A stretch of 64,000 nt of DNA from Mesorhizobium amorphae CCNWGS0123 (GCF_001686985.1 NZ_CP015322.1:310001-374000); one strand, 5' to 3'. Positions 27,181-36,330 are shown, numbered from the stretch's first letter. The notes: generated by a model from the sequence alone, not told the origin. Numbers and translations are program-made.

Positions 27181-27233
27181 CGGTGCAACACGAGTTCAGC
27201 CATCGTCGACGTCCCATGTCTGGAAAGGTTGAT

Positions 27234-28316
27234 ATGCCTCAATCGTCGGGCCTTCTCCCAATAACTCAGATCAATGCCAGATTTACGGCGTACGACTGCC
27301 ACTGCGAGGGAGACGTTGAGAAAGTTGTCATCTCCGGGCTTCCCGAATTGCCCGAGGGCACCGCTTTTGAGAAAATGAAATTCTTCCGGGACCACCACGA
27401 CGGCCTGCGCCGATTCTTTCTTCGAGAACCCCGCGGGAGTATGATTCAGAGCGTCAACTTCATCGTGCCGACAGAGAATCCCGCAGCGGTCGCTGCGTAC
27501 ATTATCGCCGAGGCAGAAGAATATCCTGAAATGTCAGGCGGCAACACGATCAGCGTGGCAACCACCCTGCTTAAAACTGGCATTGTGCCGATCACTGGTC
27601 CGATAACCCGGTTCAAGCTTGAAGCTCCTGCAGGCCTCATTGAGATCGAATGCGATACCTCAGGTGGCAAGGTGGGTTCGGTCCGGTTCACAAACCAGCC
27701 TGCCTTTGCCTATTGCACCGGTAGGACAATTCACCTGTCGAACTTTGGCGACTTGATCGTGGACGTCGGGTACGGGGGAATGACGTATGCTATCGTGGAC
27801 GCACGCCAGTTCGGGTTCGAACTCCGTGCATCCGAGGGGCGGCGGCTCAGTGACTTGGGACAGGAAATCAAGGCTGCCGCAGCGGCACAGATACCCGTGT
27901 CCCATCCCTTGAATGCCGAGTTACCTGGCATCACCCAAGTCATGTTTGTGGACCCCGTTACACGTAGTTCACATGGTGCCGAGTCAAAGAATGCGGTGAT
28001 TGTCTCACCCGGCCGGGTTGATCGTTGCCCCTGCGGTACAGGAACGTCGGCACGGCTTGCGGTGATGCATGCGAAGGGGGAAATCGGCGTGGGACAGGCC
28101 TTTGCCCACAGGTCATTGATCGACTCGGTGTTCATGGGAGAAATACTCAGCACGACGACGGTCGGCCCCTACAGCGCCATCGTCTCGGCGATTAGCGGGC
28201 GGGCGTGGATCACTGCCGAATGCGTTTACATGCTTGAAGACGATGATCCTTATCCTACGGGGTATACGATTTCGGACACGTGGCCCGAAATGAACCAAGA
28301 CGCGGGTCGGACCTAA
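27234..28316 (+). CDS. Proline racemase-family epimerase, Ser/Cys type
   Basis: This is a 360-residue member of the proline racemase superfamily. The first catalytic position is Ser (EMSGGNTI, where proline racemase has MCGH). The second is Cys (CPCGTGTSA). Ser/Cys members have been characterised as 4-hydroxyproline or 3-hydroxyproline 2-epimerases, whereas Cys/Thr members are dehydratases. The ATG at 27234 is chosen because GGAAAGG sits five bases upstream. Placed after two betaine-type enolase enzymes and facing an oxidase/DHDPS/ALDH operon, it fits the entry step of hydroxyproline breakdown, giving the D-isomer for oxidation. Confidence 0.88.
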   Translation: MPQSSGLLPITQINARFTAYDCHCEGDVEKVVISGLPELPEGTAFEKMKFFRDHHDGLRRFFLREPRGSMIQSVNFIVPTENPAAVAAYIIAEAEEYPEMSGGNTISVATTLLKTGIVPITGPITRFKLEAPAGLIEIECDTSGGKVGSVRFTNQPAFAYCTGRTIHLSNFGDLIVDVGYGGMTYAIVDARQFGFELRASEGRRLSDLGQEIKAAAAAQIPVSHPLNAELPGITQVMFVDPVTRSSHGAESKNAVIVSPGRVDRCPCGTGTSARLAVMHAKGEIGVGQAFAHRSLIDSVFMGEILSTTTVGPYSAIVSAISGRAWITAECVYMLEDDDPYPTGYTISDTWPEMNQDAGRT

Positions 28317-28587
28317 GAGGCGTCAGAAGGTTTCAAGGCAGATGAAGGTATGGAGCTACTTACAGAATTTTCTGGCGCTTATGTTCGTAGCACCGGTCAA
28401 TGACGGCGCAGATCGATCTAGCCGCGTCATTATCGGAGGCGGAGTTATCTGGATTGACAACTGGTCAGCAGGCAAGATGGCAGGCGCTGACTGTGGAAAT
28501 TCTTCGAACCTCCGATGCACCGAACGCAAGGCACCAACGCCTGCGTAATTCTTAGATATCTCAATTTGTTTAGTTCGGATAATATAC
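28317..28587. other. Convergent intergenic region
   Basis: This is the space between the rightward epimerase gene and the leftward exporter gene. No protein is recognised. An AT-rich patch at 28555-28600 contains TTTAG and TATAC motifs, but I cannot assign a promoter or a clear terminator. Confidence 0.4.
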
Positions 28588-29514
28588 TTAGGTTAAATCG
28601 TGCGCGTCCAACGGCTTTGCGAGCCCCTGACCGACAGTCAGCGGTGGCACAATCGCAATGGGGCGGCTTAACGAGATGGCTGCACCGGCGAGACAGATCG
28701 CCAGACCACAAAGCTTCGCCAAAGTCAGCGGTTCATCGAAGAAAAGCCAGGTCACGGCAACAGCAAAGACCGGTGTTAAATAAAGCACAGTGCCAACGTG
28801 AACTGCCGACGAGCGCCGCAGGCACATCCAGTAGAAGCTAAAGGCCCCAAAGGTCGAGAACACGATAAACCACCCCACCACGAACCAGAACGTAGGATCC
28901 TGGAATGGTGGGCGCAGGCCTACGTCGGCAATCGCCAATAGCATAAACAAGGCTGCGCAAAAGCTGCTTTGGATGCCTATAGACGGGAGGATGGGGGTCG
29001 CATCATTTGTTACCTTCGCGATCAGCGTCGCTGCAACCAGGCCGAACGTTCCTAGTGCCGTTAAAAGGTAGGTCAGCGGCGGGGCCGACTGGCCCCCGCT
29101 GGCGATCCAGACCCCTGCAAATGCGATGGCAAGACCGATCCATTGCCGGCGGGAAACACGTTCGCCGAGAACCGGGTCTGCCAGGGCGGCGGTCAGGAGC
29201 GGTTGCGTCGCATAGATGATCGAGACTGTGCCCGCCGACATCCCCATCCCGACTGCGACCACGGCACAACCAATCTGCATAAACATGCCGCAGACACCAA
29301 GCACTCCGTTCAGCCACACGGCGCGGACGCCGCCTCCCATGGTGATGTGGCGGATCGATGCTGGCGCAAGCAGCAGAGCCACCAGCAGGAAACGCCAAAA
29401 CAGGACGAGGTATACTGACTGGGTCTCGGCCGCCAGTTTGGCTCCGACATACCCGGAGCTCCACATGGCGACGAGGCCAAGATCCAATAGGGAGAACGGA
29501 TACCGCCTGGTCAT
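28588..29514 (-). CDS. EamA-family (DMT) membrane exporter
   Basis: This is a 308-residue integral membrane protein with about ten hydrophobic helices in two EamA repeats, for example FWRFLLVALLLAPA and WIGLAIAFAGVWIASGG, and later VLYLTPVFAVAVTWLFFDEP. The family exports metabolites such as amino acids and their analogues. It is the last gene of the leftward operon, ten bases after the FAD oxidoreductase stop, so it may remove a toxic or excess intermediate such as an amino acid or semialdehyde. The substrate is unknown. Confidence 0.88.
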   Translation of the reverse strand: MTRRYPFSLLDLGLVAMWSSGYVGAKLAAETQSVYLVLFWRFLLVALLLAPASIRHITMGGGVRAVWLNGVLGVCGMFMQIGCAVVAVGMGMSAGTVSIIYATQPLLTAALADPVLGERVSRRQWIGLAIAFAGVWIASGGQSAPPLTYLLTALGTFGLVAATLIAKVTNDATPILPSIGIQSSFCAALFMLLAIADVGLRPPFQDPTFWFVVGWFIVFSTFGAFSFYWMCLRRSSAVHVGTVLYLTPVFAVAVTWLFFDEPLTLAKLCGLAICLAGAAISLSRPIAIVPPLTVGQGLAKPLDAHDLT

Positions 29515-29524
29515 GCACGGACGC

Positions 29525-30865
29525 CTATTCGCGTCCCGCGCGCCATTCCCTGTAGGCCAGGTTCAGTCGGGCCCCAACGTCGACAAATGGGCGTGGGGGC
29601 AAGGTCTGTGGCTTAGCAAAGGCGTGGAAGATGTCACCCAGTCTCGACTGGTGTCCAACGATGAGCTCGGCTGCGGCAATGCCTGCAGCGGTCGACTTGG
29701 TCCCACCGATGCCGTTGCATGCGCAAGCAGCGAATATTCCAGGAGCGACTTGGCCAAACAGGGGCACCGTGTTTCGCGTAAGGGCCATGGCGCCCCCCCA
29801 GCGGTACTGCATCTTCAGGTGCCGATGCGACGGAAACCGGTCTGCGAATTTGCGGTCGTGCAGGTCCCCTGCTCCCTTGATTGTTGCGTCGCTCGCCTCA
29901 ATCGTTGGATGATATGTGTAGCGCGAGCGGATGAGAATGCGGTCGCCGTCAGGGCCGTTGATGCGCCGCACCGTCGTCCCCATCGGGGAAGCGGGCGTGG
30001 CTCCCCATTTGCGGAGACCGCCCAGTGTGGCGGGATCAAACGGCTCACTCAGTGAGGCGTGCGTAAAGACGTGGAGAAGCTCGCCGCGACCGAATCCAAA
30101 GCTCTCGGCATGGCCGTTGGTAGCCAAAATGACTCGCCCTGCCCTCACCTCTCCTTTTGGGGTTTTTACCTTGCAGCCGCCGGAAAAGCTTTCGATGCTG
30201 AGCGCTGGCGTCCGTTCATAAAGTTTGACCGGCTCTTGAAACACCGCGGCCACGGCTCTTACCAAAGCCGTCGGCTGCACCATGACCGCTCCGGGCGTAA
30301 AGAGTCCCGATTTGAAGGCTGGCGTGCCGGTGACCTTCTCGATCTCGCCTCGACCCAGAAGCTGGTTCGGTTCGTCAAGCGACTTAAGTTGCAGGGAATA
30401 GGCTTCGAGATGCTCCGTTCCGCCATCTGTCATGGCCACGCTGTATTTGCCGCTCGCATCGAAGACGTCGTTGTCCCACCCGTGGACCTCTGCCAGCCGC
30501 GCATATTGTTGGATCGCAGTCCGAGCCACGAAGATTTCATCGCGGCTTTTGGCAACTGCGTCGGCCCCGAAGTTGCCTGATGAAATGTCGTGTGGCAGAT
30601 CGATGAGGAATCCAGAATTGCGACCGCTTGCCCCGTGCCCAACTTCGTCAGAGTCAATAACGGCGATGGAGAGCTTAGGATCCAGTTCGGCGAGGCGCAC
30701 GGCGGCTGACAGACCCGCAAACCCTGCGCCGATGATGGCGACGTCGACAGAGATTGTGCGATCGAGCTCTGTCGTGGGAGTCCTGGCTGGGAGCAAAGCG
30801 TCCCAGCCGGACTGAACACCATGAGCCGGGAGGCGACGTGCCTGAAAGACTCTGCCGCTGGCCAT
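29525..30865 (-). CDS. FAD-dependent amino-acid oxidoreductase (DAO family)
   Basis: This 446-residue flavoprotein has the dinucleotide site VDVAIIGAGFAGLSAAVRLA at about residues 40-60, followed by GHGASGRNSGF, as in GlpO/DadA/SoxB-like enzymes. C-terminal NGIGGTKSTAAGIAAAELIV closes the FAD site. The family oxidises D-amino acids or N-methylated amino acids (releasing formaldehyde in the latter case). The start codon overlaps the stop of the DHDPS gene (TAATG). In this setting it is the likely D-hydroxyproline oxidase or N-methylproline demethylase; sequence alone does not separate the two. Confidence 0.85.
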   Translation of the reverse strand: MASGRVFQARRLPAHGVQSGWDALLPARTPTTELDRTISVDVAIIGAGFAGLSAAVRLAELDPKLSIAVIDSDEVGHGASGRNSGFLIDLPHDISSGNFGADAVAKSRDEIFVARTAIQQYARLAEVHGWDNDVFDASGKYSVAMTDGGTEHLEAYSLQLKSLDEPNQLLGRGEIEKVTGTPAFKSGLFTPGAVMVQPTALVRAVAAVFQEPVKLYERTPALSIESFSGGCKVKTPKGEVRAGRVILATNGHAESFGFGRGELLHVFTHASLSEPFDPATLGGLRKWGATPASPMGTTVRRINGPDGDRILIRSRYTYHPTIEASDATIKGAGDLHDRKFADRFPSHRHLKMQYRWGGAMALTRNTVPLFGQVAPGIFAACACNGIGGTKSTAAGIAAAELIVGHQSRLGDIFHAFAKPQTLPPRPFVDVGARLNLAYREWRAGRE

Positions 30866-31752
30866 TATACTGCTTCTTGCTCAACCAGAGGTCCAAGCGC
30901 TATGCGAAGGGCCGAGATGCGGTCCGCGGAAAGCGGCCGGAACGGCTTCCTGGCGCTGCCGCCCCCATATCCGGTGATTTCGGACGCCGCATACACGCTC
31001 GGTACATAATCACCATCCCAGAGGAGAGCCATGATTGGCTCCAAGAGCTGCCACAGGGACCGGACGTCGTCCCATCTCTTTTCCTGCGCGGCCCTGACGA
31101 TGGCAACGCAAGTTCGCGGGGCAATGTTCGCACCGCCCCAAATCAAGCCGGAGCAGCCTGCGAATAGCGAGAATGGCACCAGCGGGTCAGCGCCGTTGAT
31201 GACATTCAGGCCGGTGCCGATCAACCTGACTTGGCCGACCAGATCACCACTACTGTCCTTGACCGCCTGAAATTCGGGCAGTTCGCAGAGCCTTTGCAGC
31301 AGCTGCGGTGTGATCCGCACTCCAACCGCCTGGGGCACATTGTAGCCAATGATGGGCAAACCGACCCCGGCGACTTCGCTGTAGAATTCAAAGACGCTGT
31401 CGTCGTCCGACGGGCCCTCGAAGAATGGCGGTAGCACCATTACCCCGTCTGCCCCGGCATCTTTCGCAAATCGTGTTCTTTCGACGACGTCGGCTGTAAG
31501 GAGCGCGGAGGCCTGGGCTATCACTTTCGCCCGACCGGCAACGACGCGCGCGCCGCGTTCGACAAGAGCCCGCGACTCCTCCGTGGTGAGGTAGGCGTGC
31601 ATACCGGTACCGGAGCTGAACACGAATCCGTCGACGCCGACGGCAAGATGGCGCTCGATGAGTTCCTCGAACCGCACGATATCGATGCGGCCGTTTGCGT
31701 CAAATGGCGCCGTGATCGCGAGATTGAGACCAGAAAATGCGAATGATGACAT
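30865..31752 (-). CDS. DHDPS/NAL-family lyase, probable pyrroline-hydroxycarboxylate deaminase
   Basis: This 295-residue class I aldolase-fold enzyme forms a Schiff base. The Lys is visible in FQAVKDSSGD and the assisting Tyr in IIGYNVPQAVG. The N-terminal FSSGTGMHAYLTTEES replaces the GTTGE motif of true dihydrodipicolinate synthases, so this is a catabolic member. Between an oxidase and an aldehyde dehydrogenase in one operon, it matches the pyrroline-4-hydroxy-2-carboxylate deaminase step that yields 2-oxoglutarate semialdehyde. The ATG at 31752 is preferred over 31767 because GAAGG precedes it and it clears the ALDH stop. Confidence 0.83.
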   Translation of the reverse strand: MSSFAFSGLNLAITAPFDANGRIDIVRFEELIERHLAVGVDGFVFSSGTGMHAYLTTEESRALVERGARVVAGRAKVIAQASALLTADVVERTRFAKDAGADGVMVLPPFFEGPSDDDSVFEFYSEVAGVGLPIIGYNVPQAVGVRITPQLLQRLCELPEFQAVKDSSGDLVGQVRLIGTGLNVINGADPLVPFSLFAGCSGLIWGGANIAPRTCVAIVRAAQEKRWDDVRSLWQLLEPIMALLWDGDYVPSVYAASEITGYGGGSARKPFRPLSADRISALRIALGPLVEQEAV

Positions 31753-31753
31753 C

Positions 31754-33241
31754 TCAGAAACCTTCATTTGAGCCGCTCAGGTCAATCCAGAGCGTTTTGG
31801 TCTGGGTATACTGATCATGAGCGTGCAGGGACTTGTCGCGCCCGCCGAAACCCGACTGCTTATAGCCGCCGAATGGGGTCGAAGCGTCCCCCTCACCGTA
31901 CGAGTTCACGGTGACGGTACCTGCCTTGAGCGCCCGGGCGGCCCGCAGCGCCCGCGTCCCGTCCGCGGTAAAGATCGAGGCCGCGAGTCCGTATTCGGTC
32001 TGGTTGGCGAGGGAGACGGCTTCAGCCAGGGAGTTGACGCCGACCACGGACACGATCGGACCAAAGATCTCCTGCCGCACGTGTTTCCCGTCATGCTGGC
32101 CGAACTCCATAATGGTCGGCTCGATCGTGGTGCCGTTGAAGGCCTTTCCACCTGTCACCACCCTGCCCTCCCCGCCGAGATAGCCGCTGACTTTCCCAAA
32201 GTGGGTCGCAGAGATCAGTGGCCCGATGCGGGTTTCCGGATCCAGCGGATCGCCAACCGTCCATGACTTTGCAACCACGGTGAGCTTCTCAAGAAGGCGG
32301 TCCTTCACGTCATTATGGACAAACACCCGCGATATTGCCGAGCAGTTTTGACCCATGTTCCAGAACGCTCCATTGCCAATATGGGCGGCCACGGCGTCGA
32401 GATCGGGCACATCATCCATGACGATGCATGGGTTCTTGCCACCCATCTCAAGCACCACCTCCTTGAGGTTGCTCTCCGAGGAATATTTCAGGAAGCGGCG
32501 CCCGGTTTCGGTCGAGCCAGTGAACGAAACGGCGTCGATATCGGGATGCCGGCCGATCGGTTCACCGACGTCCGGACCGTCGCCGGTCAAGACGTTGAAG
32601 ACGCCGGCAGGAATGCCGGCATCCAGCGCGAGCTCTGCAATCCGCAATGTGGTAAGCGACGTCTCTTCAGCGGGCTTGACCACGATCGTGCAACCCGCGG
32701 CAAGTGCCGGACCAATCTTCCACGCCAGCATCAGAAGGGGAAAATTCCACGGGAGGACCAGACCAACAACGCCGATAGGTTCTCGCACGATAAGGCCGAG
32801 CGTTGCGTCATTGGCCGGGGCGACCTGGTCGTAGATCTTGTCGACAGCTTCGGCGTGCCATCTGAGGCTGTTAATTGCCTCAGGCACGTCGATGTTGATG
32901 CAGTCATTGATGGTTTTGCCGCTGTCCACGCTTTCCATCAGGGCGAGCTCAAGTGCGTTATCTTCGATGACAGCGGCCAGTTGGAGGAGTACCTTTTTCC
33001 GGCTTGCCGGCGGCAGCTTTGACCACCGGCCGTCTTCGAAGGCCCGTCGGGCCGCTGCGACCGCCTTGTCCACGTCGGCCGAGGCCGCGGCCGGAAGCTC
33101 AGCCAGAATTTCCCCCGTCGCCGGGTTGAGGGTTGGGAACGTTTTGCCCGAAAGTGCGGTGACCGCCTCCCCGTCCACAATCATTTTGGTGGGCAGCTTG
33201 AGTGCCTTTGCCTGCGTCTTGTAGTCGACTTTGTTCAGCAT
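31754..33241 (-). CDS. NAD(P)-dependent aldehyde dehydrogenase
   Basis: This 495-residue ALDH-superfamily enzyme has the catalytic Glu in VVLEMGGKNPC, the catalytic Cys in MGQNCSAISR, the cofactor loop PWNFPLLMLAWKIGPALAAG and the C-terminal GGYKQSGFGG. It is the first gene of the leftward operon, immediately ahead of the DHDPS-type lyase. The pathway logic suggests 2-oxoglutarate semialdehyde as substrate, but similar enzymes oxidise betaine aldehyde and gamma-aminobutyraldehyde derivatives. It starts at 33241 after GGGAGAAC. Confidence 0.88.
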   Translation of the reverse strand: MLNKVDYKTQAKALKLPTKMIVDGEAVTALSGKTFPTLNPATGEILAELPAAASADVDKAVAAARRAFEDGRWSKLPPASRKKVLLQLAAVIEDNALELALMESVDSGKTINDCINIDVPEAINSLRWHAEAVDKIYDQVAPANDATLGLIVREPIGVVGLVLPWNFPLLMLAWKIGPALAAGCTIVVKPAEETSLTTLRIAELALDAGIPAGVFNVLTGDGPDVGEPIGRHPDIDAVSFTGSTETGRRFLKYSSESNLKEVVLEMGGKNPCIVMDDVPDLDAVAAHIGNGAFWNMGQNCSAISRVFVHNDVKDRLLEKLTVVAKSWTVGDPLDPETRIGPLISATHFGKVSGYLGGEGRVVTGGKAFNGTTIEPTIMEFGQHDGKHVRQEIFGPIVSVVGVNSLAEAVSLANQTEYGLAASIFTADGTRALRAARALKAGTVTVNSYGEGDASTPFGGYKQSGFGGRDKSLHAHDQYTQTKTLWIDLSGSNEGF

Positions 33242-33279
33242 TTCTGTTCTCCCTCGTGTCCCACTGACACTGACAATAA

Positions 33280-33984
33280 TTAGCCTTCCAGTTCACCCTG
33301 CATGCCGCTCGGCACCGCGTAGAGCGCGACGTCGCTGCGGAATATTTCAAGATGAGCGCGGACCACCTCGCCGGCACGCTCTGCATCGTGGCCCTCAATG
33401 GCATCGATCATCTGATCGTGCTGCAGGGCCGCGGTTTCCTGGTCTTTCTGAATCCGCGGGCCGCCGTTCTGGCGGTAAAAGATTTTGCCGATCCGCGCAT
33501 GGTCGATGAGCAGCTTCTTGAGGCTGGGTAGCAAGTACGGGTTGTGTGCCATCCTGCCGATGGTCAGGTGGAACTGGTGATTGAAAATCACCCTGCTCTC
33601 AACATCACCGTCCGCTATGGATTGCCGAAATTTGCGCTGGGTCTGCTTGAGGACCGCAAGATCCCCCGCACTGTGGTTCACCGCCGCGAGTTTCGTCGTT
33701 CCAACGTAGATCATGGGCGCGACGATCAGGAAGTCTCGAAGAGTCTGATAGGACATCACGGATACTCGCGCAGCACGATTGGCCTCGAGGTCGACATATC
33801 CTTCACCGGCCATCTGACGCATGAGTTCGCGGACGGGAGGGCGGGACAGGCCGAATTCCTCGCTCAGTGCAACCTCATCCAAAACTGCCCCAGGCTCGAG
33901 CTGCATGGTCAGAATGCGGTGCACCAAGGTTTCAGCGAGAAGGCCCTTGCGGTCCGTCGACGCTGGCTGCTCATCAAGGTTCAT
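33280..33984 (-). CDS. GntR-family regulator, FCD type
   Basis: This is a 234-residue regulator. The N-terminal winged helix (LEPGAVLDEVALSEEFGLSR and PPVRELMRQMAGEGYVDLEA) is followed by an all-helical FCD ligand domain with FNHQFHLTIGR and the metal-type His pattern. The ATG at 33984 is chosen because AAGGGA lies upstream and the fold begins soon after. It is encoded 38 bases before the ALDH operon in the same direction and most likely controls that operon and itself. Metabolite ligands of such regulators are usually pathway intermediates. Confidence 0.88.
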   Translation of the reverse strand: MNLDEQPASTDRKGLLAETLVHRILTMQLEPGAVLDEVALSEEFGLSRPPVRELMRQMAGEGYVDLEANRAARVSVMSYQTLRDFLIVAPMIYVGTTKLAAVNHSAGDLAVLKQTQRKFRQSIADGDVESRVIFNHQFHLTIGRMAHNPYLLPSLKKLLIDHARIGKIFYRQNGGPRIQKDQETAALQHDQMIDAIEGHDAERAGEVVRAHLEIFRSDVALYAVPSGMQGELEG

Positions 33985-34013
33985 TGCGAGTCCCTTTTTT
34001 GTAGATAGACATA

Positions 34014-34023
34014 TTGTAGACAA
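34014..34023. promoter_or_regulatory. Probable FCD-GntR operator upstream of its own gene
   Basis: TTGTAGACAA is a near-perfect palindrome of the TTGTnnACAA kind used by FCD-type GntR regulators. It lies 30 bases before the GntR start. A second TTGTAGA half occurs at about 33999, which could be another half-site. Autoregulation is likely. Confidence 0.5.
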
Positions 34024-34112
34024 AGATCATAAGTCAAGATAAGAATGTGACATAACCCTTGGAACAGCGACTTGAGGTGTCACCCAGGTCGGCATCGGCC
34101 GGAGCATCGACT

Positions 34113-35201
34113 GTGTTTCATTCATCCCCACGCGGCAGGCAAGCTTCCTCCGTCCGGTTGAAGGTCGGGTTCATTCTGGCCCGCTCATTTACGTTGACCG
34201 CATTTGCTCTGTTCATTGATACGCTTCGCCTCGCCAGCGATGAAACGGACAGATCCGGCAGGGTCAAAGCCGACTGGGAGGTATTGTCGGACACCCGACA
34301 TCTGGTTAGCGCAAGTTGCGGCGTACAGGTGTCGCCGACGTCGTCGCTTCAAGATCCGATGGAGTTTGATTACATCGTTGTCGTCGGAGGCCGGTTGTCC
34401 GACAGCCAGGCAGTCGACAGTCGGACGATACAGTATCTTCGGGAAGCCGCAGCGAGAGGCGCGTGCCTGATTGGAGTCTGCACCGGGACATTTATCTTAG
34501 CGGAAGCCGGCCTCATGACTGCCCATGAGACGTGTGTAAGCTGGCTGCATTACGTCGACTTCCGAGAGCGATTTCCTGGCCTCCGGGTCCAAGCTGACAG
34601 AATCTATACCCTTGATGTCACTCGGGGATCATGTGCGGGGGGCAGCAGCACAGCCGACTTGGCGGCGGCACTGGTGCGGCGGCATATTGGTGAGGCGGCC
34701 GAACGAAATGCGCTCGAGGTCCTGCAAATCGACAGGGTCCGCGGAGCGCAGTGGGTACAGCCGCGTAGACCGCTCGAGCTCGAAATCCATAGTCCGAAAC
34801 TTCGCGCCGCACTGATCCTAATGGAACAGAATGTGGAGAATGTCCTGTCGATCTCCAGACTGGCCGCCGCATTGGGCATTTCAAGGCGACAACTCGAACG
34901 CCTGTTTTTCACGGAGCTGCAGAGCTCTCCTGCGCTCGTTTACAGGCGCATAAGGCTTGAACGTGCCAAGCAGTTGCTCCGGACAGGCAATGCACCCCTG
35001 ATCGACGTCGCGGTTGCTGCGGGGTTCGAGAATGCTTCACACTTCGGCAGGGTCTTTCGTACCGTTTATGGCCAGTCGCCATCGGTTTGGAGGCGTTCGG
35101 AGGGTAACGAGCAGCCCCCATCGGACGCCGAATGCGGTGCACAGGAGGGTCCCCTCCAACGTGCCGTTCGAAAAGAGACAAATTTGCGCCAAACTGTATG
35201 A
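34113..35201 (+). CDS. GlxA-family AraC regulator (DJ-1/PfpI domain plus AraC helix-turn-helix), copy 1
   Basis: This regulator has about 362 residues from the GTG at 34113 (GGAG eight bases upstream; the open frame reaches back to 34059). The N-terminal DJ-1/PfpI-like domain contains GVCTGTFILAEAGLM with the nucleophile-position Cys kept. The C-terminal double helix-turn-helix reads ISRLAAALGISRRQLERLF and APLIDVAVAAGFENASHFGR. Known members of this architecture (GbdR, CdhR, SouR) respond to glycine betaine, carnitine or sarcosine, which supports the quaternary-amine theme. It is a candidate binder of the four shared operator boxes. Confidence 0.87.
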   Translation: MFHSSPRGRQASSVRLKVGFILARSFTLTAFALFIDTLRLASDETDRSGRVKADWEVLSDTRHLVSASCGVQVSPTSSLQDPMEFDYIVVVGGRLSDSQAVDSRTIQYLREAAARGACLIGVCTGTFILAEAGLMTAHETCVSWLHYVDFRERFPGLRVQADRIYTLDVTRGSCAGGSSTADLAAALVRRHIGEAAERNALEVLQIDRVRGAQWVQPRRPLELEIHSPKLRAALILMEQNVENVLSISRLAAALGISRRQLERLFFTELQSSPALVYRRIRLERAKQLLRTGNAPLIDVAVAAGFENASHFGRVFRTVYGQSPSVWRRSEGNEQPPSDAECGAQEGPLQRAVRKETNLRQTV

Positions 35202-35258
35202 TAGGGTCCTCGACAGTTTTGCGGCCCGCGAATGGCCTTATTTGGGTGACGAAAATCC

Positions 35259-36242
35259 ATGTCTAATTATCGACGGCTGCCGCTGAGCGCGCTTCGCGCT
35301 TTCGAGGCTGCGGCACGTCATCTCAGTTTTACCAAAGCCGCCAATGAGCTGTCCGTGACCCAAGCGGCAGTTAGCCGCCATATCCTCACCCTTGAGGACC
35401 ACCTCGACATCCAGCTCTTCAACCGGGGTAACCAGAAGGTTTCCCTGTCTCCCGCAGGCGAGGAGCTCTTCGAAGCTGCCACGCTCAGCCTCGCGCATAT
35501 TGCGGCGGCCTTCGACAGCGTGAAAAGGAGGGAAAAGGCGCGACGGCTGACCGTCGGCATGCCCATGTCGTTCGCTACTCTCTTTATGAGCCATCGCATC
35601 GGCGATTTCGTGGCGAACAACCCAGACGTCGACCTCCATCTGGTTTCCCTTGAGCGCAGCCCGTCGCCGGCCACGGATGGCTTTGATGTATCAGTCGTTA
35701 TGGGTTATTTGGCGCGGCCTGGCTTCACCGCCACCGAGCTTTTCGGGGAGGAAGTTTTTCCCGTCTGCAGTAAGTCCTATCAGCCCCACGCGCCCATTTT
35801 GACCCCTGAGGACCTCGTCAACGAGGTCCTCCTGGTGATGGATGATCAGCATTGGTCCGCTTATCCGTGGTCGCCCTTTGACTGGGTGCATTGGCTTGGA
35901 CAGTTCGGCGTTTCATCCGATTTCAAACGCGTCATTACGTTTAACAACTACCCGACGATGATGCAGGCTGTGATCAGAGGCCACGGAATCGGGTTAGGCT
36001 GGCGTCATTTGGTCAACGATTTCCTGAATGAAGGCTCCCTAATCAGGCCCCTGCCGGAAAGCTGCCTGACCGGGCGCAAACATCATTTGGTCATACCTGA
36101 TACAGCGATCGAACGGGAAGACGTCCAGATCTTTCGCAACTGGCTGATGGCCCAAGTGGTAGACCTCAATCCTTCGCCCACCCCAACGGAAGTTGGTATC
36201 GAGACATCCGCTTTTGCGCATAGCAAGGGAACAGGACGCTGA
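35259..36242 (+). CDS. LysR-family regulator (GcvA-like), copy 2
   Basis: This 327-residue regulator has the DNA-binding domain LPLSALRAFEAAARHLSFTK and AANELSVTQAAVSRHILTLE, and an effector domain with FNNYPTMMQAVIRGHGIGLG. It ends eight bases before operator D, so the downstream transporter promoter starts directly behind it. It is related in type to the LysR at 19905. Either could act on the shared dyad, since LysR sites are often interrupted palindromes. Confidence 0.9.
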   Translation: MSNYRRLPLSALRAFEAAARHLSFTKAANELSVTQAAVSRHILTLEDHLDIQLFNRGNQKVSLSPAGEELFEAATLSLAHIAAAFDSVKRREKARRLTVGMPMSFATLFMSHRIGDFVANNPDVDLHLVSLERSPSPATDGFDVSVVMGYLARPGFTATELFGEEVFPVCSKSYQPHAPILTPEDLVNEVLLVMDDQHWSAYPWSPFDWVHWLGQFGVSSDFKRVITFNNYPTMMQAVIRGHGIGLGWRHLVNDFLNEGSLIRPLPESCLTGRKHHLVIPDTAIEREDVQIFRNWLMAQVVDLNPSPTPTEVGIETSAFAHSKGTGR

Positions 36243-36249
36243 TTTGCGC

Positions 36250-36291
36250 GATAACATTTAGTCCTGCGGCGCATGACTTTTTATACCGTTG
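36250..36291 (+). promoter_or_regulatory. Shared operator/promoter box, copy D (upstream of proWXV)
   Basis: The box reads GATAACATTTAGTCCTGC, GGCGCATGACTTTTTAT, ACCGTTG. Its core dyad is GTCcTGC-GGC-GCATGAC. It agrees with copy A at almost every position although that copy is 18.6 kb away on the other strand. The permease gene starts about 220 bases downstream. Confidence 0.75.
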
Positions 36292-36330
36292 TACCGAAAG
36301 CGCTCCCTCGCTAGCGTTTCGGCAACATTA

